64,000 nt of DNA, taken from JAZKBN01 sp040388605 (GTDB lineage Bacteria > Bacteroidota > Bacteroidia > Cytophagales > Flexibacteraceae). Both the position numbers and the translations under genes were made by a program. A model generated the notes under the pieces. It was given only the letters and a program-made list of their open reading frames with translations, was not told the origin of the DNA and searched no databases. Of the stretch, positions 1 through 9,332 are shown piece by piece. Where the stretch lies: NCBI GenBank assembly GCA_040388605.1, contig JAZKBN010000073.1, forward strand, positions 8,643-72,642, written 5' to 3'. How positions within the stretch are numbered: the first letter of the stretch is position 1; every line of letters begins with the position of its first letter.

Positions 1-2
1 GA

Positions 3-836
3 CCATCGGCCCGCCTGGTTCCCGGACACCCTGATATTGCCCTCGCTTTCCAGGATAATCGTTTAAGCCCCATGTTGAGCCTCGCAGATAACCTGAAGGC
101 AGCTATGCGGGGTTTTGTGCCTGATTATATTGTTGCAGAAACTGAAAAATTGCTGAAACTGTGCCGAATTTGGCACCTGGCAGCTAAAAAACCTGTGGAA
201 ATAAGCGGCGGTGAAAGGCAAAGAGCAGCTTTGTGCATGGCATTAGCCATACATCCTGCCGTGCTTCTGCTCGATGAGCCATTTTCGAACCTGGATATAA
301 TGCTTAAAAATGCATTGCTGACTGAGCTCATGCAGCTGCTTAGGTCAAGGTTTACCACCGTTATATTGGTCAGCCACGACCCGGCAGACGCGCTTTCGCA
401 GGCTGACAGAATTTTCCTGTTGAAAGAAGGTGAACTAATTGAATCCGGTAACACGGCAAACATTTACAATTTTCCAAAGACCGACTATGCCGCCGGCTTT
501 TTTGGTGAAAACAACCGTTTGAATCCTTTTGAAGCAGGCTTGTTTTTTAACAATGAGAATTTACCTGCAAAATTCAAAGCCTGTTATATTCGCCCGCATT
601 TGGTTCATATTACAGATATAAATGCACACAACTCTGAAAGCCGGATTAATGTATTCAGTCACAGGTATAAAGTCCGATCCTCGGTTTTTTATGGGTCATA
701 CAGGCTGCTTAGCCTTGAACCTGCTTCTGAATCAGGCTTGCCTTTATTAAATGCAGTTGTGGCCGGGCAAACCGGTTACGGAGTAGGGAATACCTTGTTG
801 GCTTCAATATCTTCTGACGACTTGGTTTTTATTTAA
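3..836 (+). CDS. ABC transporter ATP-binding protein, 5' end outside window
   Basis: This is the 3' part of an ATPase that powers an ABC importer on the inner face of the cytoplasmic membrane. The frame is open back to base 3, and the codons before the first ATG (72) read as a Q-loop (ALAFQDNRLSPM), so that ATG is internal and Walker A lies upstream of the window. Visible are the signature ISGGERQR (about 201-224), Walker B LLLLDEP, the D-loop SNLD and the H-loop SHD. The last ~100 residues, with CYIRPHLVHI, resemble the TOBE domain of molybdate, sulfate and Fe3+-type importers (ModC, CysA, FbpC). The substrate cannot be told, because the permease and binding-protein genes would lie upstream. 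Confidence 0.85.
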   Translation, partial: PSARLVPGHPDIALAFQDNRLSPMLSLADNLKAAMRGFVPDYIVAETEKLLKLCRIWHLAAKKPVEISGGERQRAALCMALAIHPAVLLLDEPFSNLDIMLKNALLTELMQLLRSRFTTVILVSHDPADALSQADRIFLLKEGELIESGNTANIYNFPKTDYAAGFFGENNRLNPFEAGLFFNNENLPAKFKACYIRPHLVHITDINAHNSESRINVFSHRYKVRSSVFYGSYRLLSLEPASESGLPLLNAVVAGQTGYGVGNTLLASISSDDLVFI

Positions 837-1468
837 CCGGAAAGCTATACAAGGTTATTGCATGAACTGAATAGCTATTAAAAGCCAATAGAAGCTTTGT
901 TTAAATCATAATTATGTTGATGTTCAATTTTTAGGATAAGAATTGAAAAGTGCAATTTATTATATTTAGATATTTAAGTTTTATTGGAATAGCAGGTATA
1001 CTTTAGGATAGCAAACGTTTATAAAATAAAGCGTAAAGCGGCTTGATTTTTTCGCTAAAAACCGGCATTGTTTGTAATGCTCATAATTTCATTATTTCAA
1101 TTATTAATATTACAAAGTTTGTGAAGTTTAAAATGTAAATTGCTGATAATCATGGTTTTATGTAAATTAAATTCTGAATTAAAGCATCCGCCGGCATGTT
1201 TTTTGTTAAGGCGAGCGTGTTGAGGAATTACCATAAATTCATTTCAGGCGGCAATTAATTATTCAACAGGTTATCTGTTTAAATCAAAACAAGAACCTGA
1301 TTATACTTGTTAGAATACTTAACAATTCAGTAATAAGGCCGTGTTATTGAGTGAAAGAATCCGGCGATTCGGACTCCAAATTATGCCGTTTGTGCAATTC
1401 AGTGTACACTCATAAAAGGCCGGGTTATAAATTCGCCTTCCGTTATTGCCTTATTGAAACAAATAGCG
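837..1468 (+). promoter_or_regulatory. Leader region upstream of the sphingolipid operon
   Basis: About 630 bases of AT-rich DNA between the ABC ATPase and the serine palmitoyltransferase gene. I find no convincing gene; short frames on both strands are under 30 codons or only shadow the downstream gene. The operon promoter must lie here or upstream, but no TTTG / TAnnTTTG pair at proper spacing stands out. The closest -7-like words (TATATTTA near 960, TACTTTAG near 1000) each have a mismatch and no matching -33 element. Confidence 0.4.
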
Positions 1469-2683
1469 ATGCAAAAAAAACTAAACAACAAAGTAAGCGC
1501 CTTTACAGCAGCCAACGATACCAGGGCAGCGGGCCTGTATCCGTATTTCAGGCCCATTTCTTCGGCCCAGGATACTGTTGTAACTATTGACGGCAAGCAG
1601 GTTTTAATGTTTGGCTCTAACTCATACTTAGGCCTTACAAACCACGAAAGGCTTAAATCTGCGGCGCAGGATGCTGTTGAGAAATACGGCACCGGCTGCG
1701 CCGGCTCCCGATTCCTGAACGGAACCCTTGATTTACATGTTGAGCTGGAGCGCAGGCTGGCACGTTTCGTTGGCAAAGAAGATGCTGTTATTTTCAGTAC
1801 AGGTTTCCAGGTGAATTTAGGCGTCATAAGCTGCCTCGCCGGCCGAAACGATTACCTGCTACTCGATGAATACAACCATGCATCTATTATTGATGGCAGC
1901 AGGCTGAGCTTTGCACGCACTTTAAAATACAGGCATAACAATATGGAAGATTTGGAGGCCAAGCTTAGCGGCCTGCCTGCAGATTCCATGAAGCTTATAG
2001 TGGCAGACGGGGTTTTCAGCATGGAAGGCGATATTGTTAAGCTGCCTGAATTATGCGCCCTGGCCGATAAATACGGAGCCAATGTGATGATGGACGATGC
2101 CCATGCCTTAGGCGTTTTGGGTGAAAACGGCTCCGGCACTGCTTCACATTTCGGCCTCACAAACAGTGTTGATCTCATTATGGGCACTTTCAGCAAGTCT
2201 TTCGCTTCACTGGGAGGCTTTATAGCGGCCGATGCTTCAGTTGTTGACTTTATAAGGCACCATGCACGCTCCCTTATTTTCAGCGCCAGCATGACCCCGG
2301 CAAGCATTGCCACAACCATTGCGGCCCTTGATATAATGGAAAACGAGCCTGAGCACATGGAGCGCCTTTGGGCAAATACCCGCTATGCTCAGCAATTACT
2401 CAATGCCGAAGGGCTGGATACCGGTATTTCAGAAACTCCCATTATTCCGATATACATACGTAACAACGAAAAAACATTCCTGATTACCAAGAAATTACAG
2501 GAAAACGGCGTGTTTGTAAACCCGGTGGTTTCGCCGGCAGTTCCGGTTGAACATTCAATGCTCCGCTTTTCGCTTATGGCTACGCATACGTTCAGCCAGA
2601 TAGAGGAAGCTGTTGAAAAAATTTCAGTTGCTTTCCGTGAAGCGGGAGTAATTGCCGAAGCCCAACATTCAGAAAAACTATGA
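1469..2683 (+). CDS. spt: Serine palmitoyltransferase (alpha-oxoamine synthase)
   Basis: PLP enzyme that condenses L-serine with an acyl-CoA to give 3-ketosphinganine, the committed step of sphingolipid synthesis. The protein has 404 residues from ATG 1469; a TTG five codons earlier (1454) is a less likely start. Family marks are NHASIIDG with the PLP-stacking His at ~137, DDAHALG with Asp ~210 and His ~212, and the PLP-lysine motif GTFSKSFASLGG with Lys ~243. The whole family (KBL, BioF, HemA, SPT) shares these, so substrate is inferred from context: the stop overlaps the start of a ceramide-synthase-like gene, followed by ceramide reductase and inositol-lipid genes. Soluble, cytoplasmic. 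The glycine C-acetyltransferase alternative is unlikely here. Confidence 0.9.
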   Translation: MQKKLNNKVSAFTAANDTRAAGLYPYFRPISSAQDTVVTIDGKQVLMFGSNSYLGLTNHERLKSAAQDAVEKYGTGCAGSRFLNGTLDLHVELERRLARFVGKEDAVIFSTGFQVNLGVISCLAGRNDYLLLDEYNHASIIDGSRLSFARTLKYRHNNMEDLEAKLSGLPADSMKLIVADGVFSMEGDIVKLPELCALADKYGANVMMDDAHALGVLGENGSGTASHFGLTNSVDLIMGTFSKSFASLGGFIAADASVVDFIRHHARSLIFSASMTPASIATTIAALDIMENEPEHMERLWANTRYAQQLLNAEGLDTGISETPIIPIYIRNNEKTFLITKKLQENGVFVNPVVSPAVPVEHSMLRFSLMATHTFSQIEEAVEKISVAFREAGVIAEAQHSEKL

Positions 2684-3801
2684 TCGAGGTTAAAGAAGCC
2701 ACAGGTTCGAAGCTGCTGGGTCAGTTTATTGACTTTCCGCATGATTTGTACAAAAACGATCCAAATTACGTTCCTGAGCTCTTTATTGCCCAGCGAGATA
2801 TACTTACGCCCGGCAAGCATCCCTTTCATAAGCACTCCCAATTACAGCCCTTCCTGGCTTATAAGGACGGGAAAATAGTTGGTCGAATTGCCGCAATTCT
2901 GAATAATAACCACAACGCATTTAACCAAGTTAAAGAAGGTTTCTTCGGCTTTTTCGATTCTGTTAATGACCCGGAGGTTAGTAAAGCCCTCTTTGAAAGA
3001 GTAGATCAATGGCTGCTCGATAAAGGCATGGAGAAGGTGGTTGGCCCGGCAAACCCTACAACCAACGATACCTGCGGCATGCTGCTCGAAGGTTTCGATT
3101 CTGCGCCGGTTGCCATGATGACCTATAACGCGCCCTATTACATAACCCTTACAGAGAAGGCCGGCTTCAGCAAGCTTACCGACCTGATTGCCTGGGAAAT
3201 GTACATGGATACCATGGATCACAGGGCCGTGCGCATGATAGATACCCTTACCGCCCGCCTGAATCGCAGCGGAATAACCTTCAGAATTGTGAATGTTAAA
3301 AAATTCAAAGACGAGGTAAAGCTGTTGCGCGATGTTTATAACCGGGCATGGGATAAAAACCTTGGCTTTGTTCCTTCAACTCCCGAAGAGTTTGAGTACC
3401 TGGCCAACGACCTGAAGCTGATTCTTGATGATCAGCTATGCATAATTGCTGAAAAAGACGGGCAGGCCATTGGCTTTGCGCTCGGGGTACCTGATATAAA
3501 CAAGGTGCTTATTAAGGTAAAACGAGGCAGGTTGTTTCCTACCGGTATTTTCAAATTGCTGTTCGGGCGTAAATCAATTAAAAGCGTGCGTGTAATAACG
3601 CTTGGCGTTGTTGAGGGCTACCGCAAAATGGGCATAGAGTCTGTTTTGTACGGCATGCTGGTTAAAAATGCCAGGGACAAAGGTGTTGTAAAAGGCGAAG
3701 GATCATGGATTCTTGAAGACAACTTCATGATGAACAAGGCCCTTGAAAACGTGGGCGGTAAGCCCTATAAACGTTACCGCTTATTTCAGAAAACGCTGTG
3801 A
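2680..3801 (+). CDS. GNAT-family bacterial ceramide synthase (bCerS-like)
   Basis: 373-residue cytoplasmic protein with a C-terminal GNAT fold: an IAEKDGQAIGFALGVP strand pair, then the acyl-CoA-binding region LGVVEGYRKMGIESVLYG starting near residue 308 and the terminal WILEDNFMMNKALENVGG segment. The N-terminal half carries conserved-looking blocks such as GPANPTTNDTCGML and MMTYNAPYY. Large GNAT-like proteins of this type were identified as the bacterial ceramide synthase that N-acylates the sphingoid base, unrelated to eukaryotic TLC-type CerS. The ATG overlaps the spt stop (ATGA), implying translational coupling. Function is inferred from family resemblance and the spt/cerR sandwich; a generic N-acetyltransferase is the alternative. 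Confidence 0.82.
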   Translation: MIEVKEATGSKLLGQFIDFPHDLYKNDPNYVPELFIAQRDILTPGKHPFHKHSQLQPFLAYKDGKIVGRIAAILNNNHNAFNQVKEGFFGFFDSVNDPEVSKALFERVDQWLLDKGMEKVVGPANPTTNDTCGMLLEGFDSAPVAMMTYNAPYYITLTEKAGFSKLTDLIAWEMYMDTMDHRAVRMIDTLTARLNRSGITFRIVNVKKFKDEVKLLRDVYNRAWDKNLGFVPSTPEEFEYLANDLKLILDDQLCIIAEKDGQAIGFALGVPDINKVLIKVKRGRLFPTGIFKLLFGRKSIKSVRVITLGVVEGYRKMGIESVLYGMLVKNARDKGVVKGEGSWILEDNFMMNKALENVGGKPYKRYRLFQKTL

Positions 3802-4787
3802 GCAGGAAGGTGCTTATAACCGGCGCTGCGGGCTTTGCCGGGTTTCACCTGGTAAATGCCGCCCTCGCAAAGGGTATGAAGGTGTATGCTGCCACTCGTA
3901 AAGACAGCGATTTACGCCATCTGAGCCACCTGCCCATCAGGTTTGTGTACCCTGAATACGAAAACGCCAATTCACTGCGTGAAATGTTTGATGCCCATGG
4001 TTTCAGCTATGTAATTCATGCTGCAGGGGCAACAAAGGCGAACAGCCAGGAAGCTTATAACCGGGTGAATGCCGAAATAACCCGCAAGCTTGCTAGCGCT
4101 GCTTCAAGGTCAGATTTTAAGCCGGTTAGGTTTATTTTCATAAGCAGCCTTGCAGCGCTTGGTCCGCAGGCTTATGATGCGCCCGGACCTATAACCGAGT
4201 CAAAAAAGCCTGTGCCTGTTACCCAATACGGTAAAAGTAAATTGCTGGCAGAGCAATATTTAGCTGAGTTCGGTAATCTTTCAAAAGCGATTCTCAGGCC
4301 TACAGCCGTTTACGGCCCAAGGGAAAAAGACCTGTTCATCATGCTGAACACATTTGCAAAAGGACTTGAACCATATATTGGTAATAGGCCCCAGCGCTTC
4401 AGCTTTATATACGTTAAAGACCTTGCCGATGCTGTTTTCGAGGCAGTTGACAGCAATATAGACAGCAGCTGGAATTTAAGCGACGGCAATGAATATGACC
4501 GTTACGCGCTTGCACAGTATGCAAAGGAAATTTTAGGTGTTAAAACCCTGAAGCTTCATGTACCGACCGGCATCATCAGCCTGCTGGCATCAGGCATGGA
4601 AATGTTCGCAGGAAAAAACAGTACCCCGACATTAAATAAAGATAAGCTGAACGAGCTCTGCGCTGAAAACTGGTTTTGCAGCATAGCCAAAGCCCGAGAG
4701 GAACTGGGTTTTAACCCGCAATACAATCTTAAAACCGGCTTACAGGAAACCCTGCAATGGTACCGGGCCAATAATTGGATTAAATAA
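3798..4787 (+). CDS. cerR: Ceramide reductase-like NAD(P)-dependent epimerase/dehydratase
   Basis: Extended short-chain dehydrogenase of 329 residues. It has the Rossmann motif TGAAGFAG at residues 8-15, the catalytic YGKSK (Tyr144, Lys148) and Ser116/117. The start is GTG at 3798, overlapping the preceding stop in GTGA. In bacterial sphingolipid synthesis an enzyme of this class (CerR) reduces the 3-keto group, after N-acylation in the bacterial pathway order. Its position directly after spt and the GNAT gene supports that role over a sugar-nucleotide epimerase, which it would otherwise resemble. After a 36-base gap comes the inositol-phosphate synthase gene. Confidence 0.82.
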   Translation: MSRKVLITGAAGFAGFHLVNAALAKGMKVYAATRKDSDLRHLSHLPIRFVYPEYENANSLREMFDAHGFSYVIHAAGATKANSQEAYNRVNAEITRKLASAASRSDFKPVRFIFISSLAALGPQAYDAPGPITESKKPVPVTQYGKSKLLAEQYLAEFGNLSKAILRPTAVYGPREKDLFIMLNTFAKGLEPYIGNRPQRFSFIYVKDLADAVFEAVDSNIDSSWNLSDGNEYDRYALAQYAKEILGVKTLKLHVPTGIISLLASGMEMFAGKNSTPTLNKDKLNELCAENWFCSIAKAREELGFNPQYNLKTGLQETLQWYRANNWIK

Positions 4788-4823
4788 CCTGTATTTCCCA
4801 ATACAAATAAACCACCAACGAAA

Positions 4824-6149
4824 ATGCAACAATTTATTCAGCCGGCCGAAGGTAAGCTTGGCATTTTAATTCCGGGTATGGGTGCCGTGGCAACCACCCT
4901 CATTGCAGGGGTTGCAGCCATAAAAAAAGGACTGAGCAGCCCTGTAGGTTCCCTAACGCAAATGGGTAATATCCGTTTGGGCAAGCGCACCGAGAACAGG
5001 CAGCCCCTGATTAAAGATTTTGTTCCGCTTACCAACCTGGAAGATATTGTATTCGGTGGCTGGGACGTATATGAAGATAATGTGTACGAAGCTGCCATGA
5101 AAGCCAAGGTGCTCGACCCGTATTTGCTTCATTCTATACGCGCTGAGCTTGAAGCTTTGGTTCCCATGCCCGCAGTTTTCGACCATGAATATGTTCGTAA
5201 CCTGGATGGTACCAATGTAAAAACAGCTCCCACCAAGTACGATCTCAGCGAACTGCTGGCCGAGGACATTCGTAACTTTAAAGAAGAAAAAGGCGTAAGC
5301 CGCCTGGTTATGGTATGGTGCGGCTCTACTGAAAAATACATTGAAGCCGGCGATGTGCACAGCACCATCGAAAAATTTGAGCAGGGGCTTCGCGATAATG
5401 ATCCTAATATATCGCCGAGCATGATATATGCTTATACGGCCATTAAAATGGGCATTCCTTTCGCTAACGGCGCACCCAACCTGACTGCCGATATTCCGGC
5501 CCTTGAAAACCTTGCCATTGAATACCAGGTACCAATTGCCGGTAAAGATTTTAAAACCGGCCAGACCCTGATGAAAACCATTTTGGCTCCCGGCCTGCAG
5601 GCCCGTGCCTTGGGCGTAAACGGATGGTTCAGCTCAAACATACTTGGCAACCGCGATGGTCTTGTGCTTGACGACCCAGATAACTTTAAAACCAAGGAAG
5701 TAAGCAAGCTGAGCGTTCTTGAAGAAATTCTCGACGGAGAACGCAACCCTGAGCTGTACGGCGACCTATACCATAAAGTGCGTATTAACTATTACCCCCC
5801 GCACGGCGACAATAAAGAAAGCTGGGACAATGTGGATATTTTCGGGTGGTTGGGTTATAAGATGCAAATCAAGATTAACTTCCTTTGCCGAGACTCCATT
5901 TTAGCAGCGCCTATTGTTCTTGACCTTGCCTTGTTCCTCGATTTGGCTTCAAGATCCGGCATGGGCGGCATACAGGAGTGGCTTTCTTTCTACCTGAAAT
6001 CACCGCAGACTGCACCGGGCTTAAAGCCTGAGCATGATATATTTAAGCAGCTGATGAAGCTGCAAAACACACTGCGCCATATTATGGGCGAAGACTTAAT
6101 TACCCACCTGGGCCTGGATTATTACCAGGAACTTGTTGAATCGCTTTGA
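4824..6149 (+). CDS. ino1: Myo-inositol-1-phosphate synthase (MIPS)
   Basis: Converts D-glucose 6-phosphate to L-myo-inositol 1-phosphate with NAD+ as internal redox cofactor; cytoplasmic. The 441-residue protein starts with an NAD-binding glycine-rich loop (GILIPGMGAVATT, residues 13-25). It carries the family hallmark GKDFKTGQT at 240-248, with the active-site lysines, followed by GNRDGL. Length fits the compact bacterial form. The last codons overlap the next gene (TTGA). MIPS is uncommon in bacteria and here supplies the headgroup for the phosphatidylinositol and inositol-phosphoceramide enzymes encoded downstream. Confidence 0.95.
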   Translation: MQQFIQPAEGKLGILIPGMGAVATTLIAGVAAIKKGLSSPVGSLTQMGNIRLGKRTENRQPLIKDFVPLTNLEDIVFGGWDVYEDNVYEAAMKAKVLDPYLLHSIRAELEALVPMPAVFDHEYVRNLDGTNVKTAPTKYDLSELLAEDIRNFKEEKGVSRLVMVWCGSTEKYIEAGDVHSTIEKFEQGLRDNDPNISPSMIYAYTAIKMGIPFANGAPNLTADIPALENLAIEYQVPIAGKDFKTGQTLMKTILAPGLQARALGVNGWFSSNILGNRDGLVLDDPDNFKTKEVSKLSVLEEILDGERNPELYGDLYHKVRINYYPPHGDNKESWDNVDIFGWLGYKMQIKINFLCRDSILAAPIVLDLALFLDLASRSGMGGIQEWLSFYLKSPQTAPGLKPEHDIFKQLMKLQNTLRHIMGEDLITHLGLDYYQELVESL

Positions 6150-6607
6150 GACAATTCCATATTATAACGGCCTCGTTTTTCGGAACAGGCTATATTGAAA
6201 AAGGAGCAGGCAGCGTTGCGGCAGCAGCCTGCTGCCTGCTCCTTTATTTCTTCCCGGGCAGTATAATTAATCCCGTGTCGGCATTCAGCCTGACCTTGAT
6301 TTTAGTCCTGCTCGGAATCTGGTCGAGCGGGGTAACTGAAAATTTCTGGGGGAAAGACAGTAAGCGAATTGTGATAGACGAGGTGGCCGGTATGTTTATT
6401 ACCATGCTCAACCTGCCTATATCGCCGCTAACACTTCTGGCCGGTTTTATCCTGTTCAGGTTCTTCGACATTGCTAAACCCCTTGGCATCAGGTCGGCCG
6501 AAAAACTTGGCGGGGGCCTGGGCGTTATGGCCGACGATGTTGTTGCCGGCATTTATTCAAACATTGTTTTGCAAGCGCTTTGCGCCTTCAAACTTTTTAG
6601 TACTTAA
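6146..6607 (+). CDS. PgpA-like phosphatase, probable phosphatidylinositol-phosphate phosphatase
   Basis: 153-residue integral membrane phosphatase of the PgpA family. Conserved blocks are all present: GTGYIEKGAGSVAA near the N-terminus, VIDEVAGM (76-83), FRFFDIAKP (104-112) and GVMADDVVAG (126-135), with hydrophobic segments between. PgpA normally removes the phosphate of phosphatidylglycerophosphate. Sitting between MIPS and the inositol CDP-alcohol transferase, this copy more likely dephosphorylates phosphatidylinositol phosphate to phosphatidylinositol, as reported for the equivalent Bacteroides gene. The TTG start at 6146 overlaps the MIPS stop, so translation is probably coupled. Confidence 0.85.
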   Translation: MRQFHIITASFFGTGYIEKGAGSVAAAACCLLLYFFPGSIINPVSAFSLTLILVLLGIWSSGVTENFWGKDSKRIVIDEVAGMFITMLNLPISPLTLLAGFILFRFFDIAKPLGIRSAEKLGGGLGVMADDVVAGIYSNIVLQALCAFKLFST

Positions 6608-6758
6608 AAGCCGGGCTGCTTTAAGCATAGGCTTTATTAACACCTTCAGATACTTATTAAATGATGCAAACGGGCAGTGGAACCTGCTTTGGGTGCCTAT
6701 GCTGTTGAAATGTAATTTATATAGCATTTCGTAGTTAAAATTACAATTAGTGAATATT

Positions 6759-9308
6759 ATGTACTTCTTAAATGTCCGGATTTTTGGTTTTGTAATGCTG
6801 CTTACGGGCTTGCTTACCTTGCCGGCTATTGCTCAAACTACGGTATTACGCGGCAAAATTACCGATTCAAAAACCGGCGAAGGTTTGCCGTTTGCTTCGG
6901 TGGTATGCCTGGGCACAGGTACCGGCACTAATACAGATCTGGATGGTAATTACATTTTACGCCTTACCGGCCCCTGCGATAAAGTGCAGTATTCATACAT
7001 TGGCTATAAATCTTTGCAAAGGCAGGTAAAGCAGGGCGAGGAGCAAATTGTAAATGTCAGGCTTGAATCTGAGGTGGTTGAATTGAAGGAAGTGGTTGTT
7101 AAAAAAAGTAAGCAGGCAAGGTATAGGAATAAAAACAACCCGGCAGTTGAGCTTATAAGGGAAGTTATTGCTCATAAAGCATCTAACAAGCCCGAGGCTT
7201 ATGACTATGTGGAGTACGAGGAATATGAAAAGCTGGGCTTTTCAATAAGCAATACGGTTAACAGGTTCAAAAACAGCAAGCTGTTAAAACGCTACAAATT
7301 CCTGCTCGATAACCAGGACAGCAGCAAAATTCAAGGGGTATCATTGCTGCCGGTGTTTTTGCAGGAAAGGCTTACAAGTAATTTCTACCGTAAAAATCCG
7401 CGCAAGACAAAAACTTTCGTGAAGGCAGAAAAGAAGGTAAGCTTTGAGCAATATATTGATAACAATGGCCTGAGCTCATACCTGAACCATATTTACCAGG
7501 ATATTGATATTTACGACAACAATATCAGCGTGGTTACCAACCAGTTCCTGAGCCCTATTTCAGATAACGGCCCCCTGTTTTACCAATACTTTATTGTAGA
7601 TACCGTAACGCTCGATAATATTAAGCTGGTGCACATGGATTTTGTGCCGCGCAATACCACCGACTTCCTTTTCCAGGGCCAAATGTATATTTCGCTGGAT
7701 GGTAATTTTGGTGTTCAGCGTATAAACATGGAAGTGAATAAGCGCATAAACCTGAATTGGGTGCGTGAGCTGCATGTTAACCAGGTATTTGAGCGCAACC
7801 AGGACGGAAGGTATCGCCTGAGCAAATCAGACCTCTATGCCGATTTCGGGATTTTTAAGGGCAGGGGAGGCATCTTTGGCGAGCGAACTGTTTCTTACCG
7901 CGATTACAAAACCGGGATTCCTCACCCTGATTCATTGTACAGCGGCATGGGTACGGTTGAAAGTCCGGAAGCATATACCCGTGACGAAGCTTATTGGGTT
8001 GCCGGCCGTCATGATTCGCTGAGCAAAGCGGAATCAAGGGTGTACACTAATATAGACAGCCTGCAAAAAATGCCCAGCTTCCGCCGGACGGCCGATTTGC
8101 TGACCCTGGTGCTTGCCGGCTATAAAAGCTTTGGCCCCTTTGAAGTTGGGCCTGTTAATACCTTTTACAGCTGGAACCCGGTGGAAGGTTTTCGCTTAAG
8201 GGCAGGAGGCAGAACTACGCCGAATTTCAGCAAAAAGATAAATTTTGAAACCTATGGGGCCTATGGGTTTACCGATAAAAAGTGGAAATACTATCTTGGA
8301 ACAACCTACTCATTCACCAACCGGTCTATTTATGAATTTCCGGTACGTTCGTTGCGTTTAAGCTACCAAAACGACACTAAAATTCCCGGTCAGGAATTGC
8401 AGTTTGTTCAGGAAGATAATGCCTTGCTTTCTTTCAAACGCGGGCAGAATAATAAATGGCTTTATAATCAAATATTTAACGCCGAATACCTGCATGAGCT
8501 TCGCAGCCACATCAGCTTTAAAGCCGGTTTTAAAAACTGGACCCAAACACCTGCCGGCGCCCTTAGCTTTGTAAATCACGAAACAGGTGAGAACCTGGTT
8601 ACACATGAAATTACAACTACGGAATTATCAGGCGAAATAAGGTGGGCGCCGCGTGAGCAGTTCTACCAGGGCAAGCTGTACCGAATGCCTATATTTAACA
8701 GGTACCCTATTTTTACCCTGCGTGCGAATGCGGGTGTAAAGGGAATACTGAACAGCGGCTATAATTACCAAAGCCTGACCATAAATATATTTAAGCGCAC
8801 CTATTTGTCGCAGCTTGGCTTTACAGATTTAATGCTTGAAGGCGGTCATACTTTCGGCAAGGTACCATACCCTTTACTTACCATTCACAGGGCAAACCAA
8901 ACCTATTCTTACCAGTTGCAGAGCTATAACCTCATGAATTTCCTTGAATTTGTAAGCGATAATTATGCAGGTGTCAGTGCCGATCATAATTTCAACGGCT
9001 TCATTTTCAATAAAATTCCATTGCTGAAAAGAGCTAAGCTGCGCGAAGTAGCCTCTTTAAAAGTACTTTGGGGCAGCCTCAGGCATGAAAATGCATCGGG
9101 AGTAAACGGTAATTTCGATTTCCCGACAGTTACAGGTGGCAGCCCGGGAACATTCTCTTTGGAAAAAAGGCCATATATAGAGGGCAGTTTGGGTATAGCC
9201 AATATTTTCAAACTACTGCGTGTAGATGTTGTTAAAAGATTTACCTATCTCGATCACCCGAATGTTTCATCAATCGGTATTCGATTCCGCTTTAAATTCG
9301 ATTTCTGA
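6759..9308 (+). CDS. Outer-membrane protein, CarboxypepD_reg-like plus DUF5686 beta-barrel
   Basis: 849 residues from ATG 6759 (a GTG three codons upstream is possible). A signal peptide ends at LPAIAQ; then comes a CarboxypepD_reg-like domain (VLRGKITDSKTGEGLPFASV, about residues 28-110), and a long tail rich in alternating aromatic strands ending in IGIRFRFKFDF, a typical C-terminal barrel strand with terminal Phe. This matches the DUF5686 architecture of Bacteroidota. No TonB plug is seen. Function is unknown. It lies inside the inositol-sphingolipid operon, 24 bases before the phosphatidyltransferase gene, so a role in moving or organising these lipids at the outer membrane is a reasonable but unproven inference. 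Confidence 0.8.
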   Translation: MYFLNVRIFGFVMLLTGLLTLPAIAQTTVLRGKITDSKTGEGLPFASVVCLGTGTGTNTDLDGNYILRLTGPCDKVQYSYIGYKSLQRQVKQGEEQIVNVRLESEVVELKEVVVKKSKQARYRNKNNPAVELIREVIAHKASNKPEAYDYVEYEEYEKLGFSISNTVNRFKNSKLLKRYKFLLDNQDSSKIQGVSLLPVFLQERLTSNFYRKNPRKTKTFVKAEKKVSFEQYIDNNGLSSYLNHIYQDIDIYDNNISVVTNQFLSPISDNGPLFYQYFIVDTVTLDNIKLVHMDFVPRNTTDFLFQGQMYISLDGNFGVQRINMEVNKRINLNWVRELHVNQVFERNQDGRYRLSKSDLYADFGIFKGRGGIFGERTVSYRDYKTGIPHPDSLYSGMGTVESPEAYTRDEAYWVAGRHDSLSKAESRVYTNIDSLQKMPSFRRTADLLTLVLAGYKSFGPFEVGPVNTFYSWNPVEGFRLRAGGRTTPNFSKKINFETYGAYGFTDKKWKYYLGTTYSFTNRSIYEFPVRSLRLSYQNDTKIPGQELQFVQEDNALLSFKRGQNNKWLYNQIFNAEYLHELRSHISFKAGFKNWTQTPAGALSFVNHETGENLVTHEITTTELSGEIRWAPREQFYQGKLYRMPIFNRYPIFTLRANAGVKGILNSGYNYQSLTINIFKRTYLSQLGFTDLMLEGGHTFGKVPYPLLTIHRANQTYSYQLQSYNLMNFLEFVSDNYAGVSADHNFNGFIFNKIPLLKRAKLREVASLKVLWGSLRHENASGVNGNFDFPTVTGGSPGTFSLEKRPYIEGSLGIANIFKLLRVDVVKRFTYLDHPNVSSIGIRFRFKFDF

Positions 9309-9332
9309 TATACTTCTAAACCCAGCCATGAA

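Noticed and set aside
1351..1590. 79-codon plus-strand frame overlapping the start of spt
   Set aside because: It overlaps the spt coding region in another frame, has no domain or signal, and its composition is that of a shadow.
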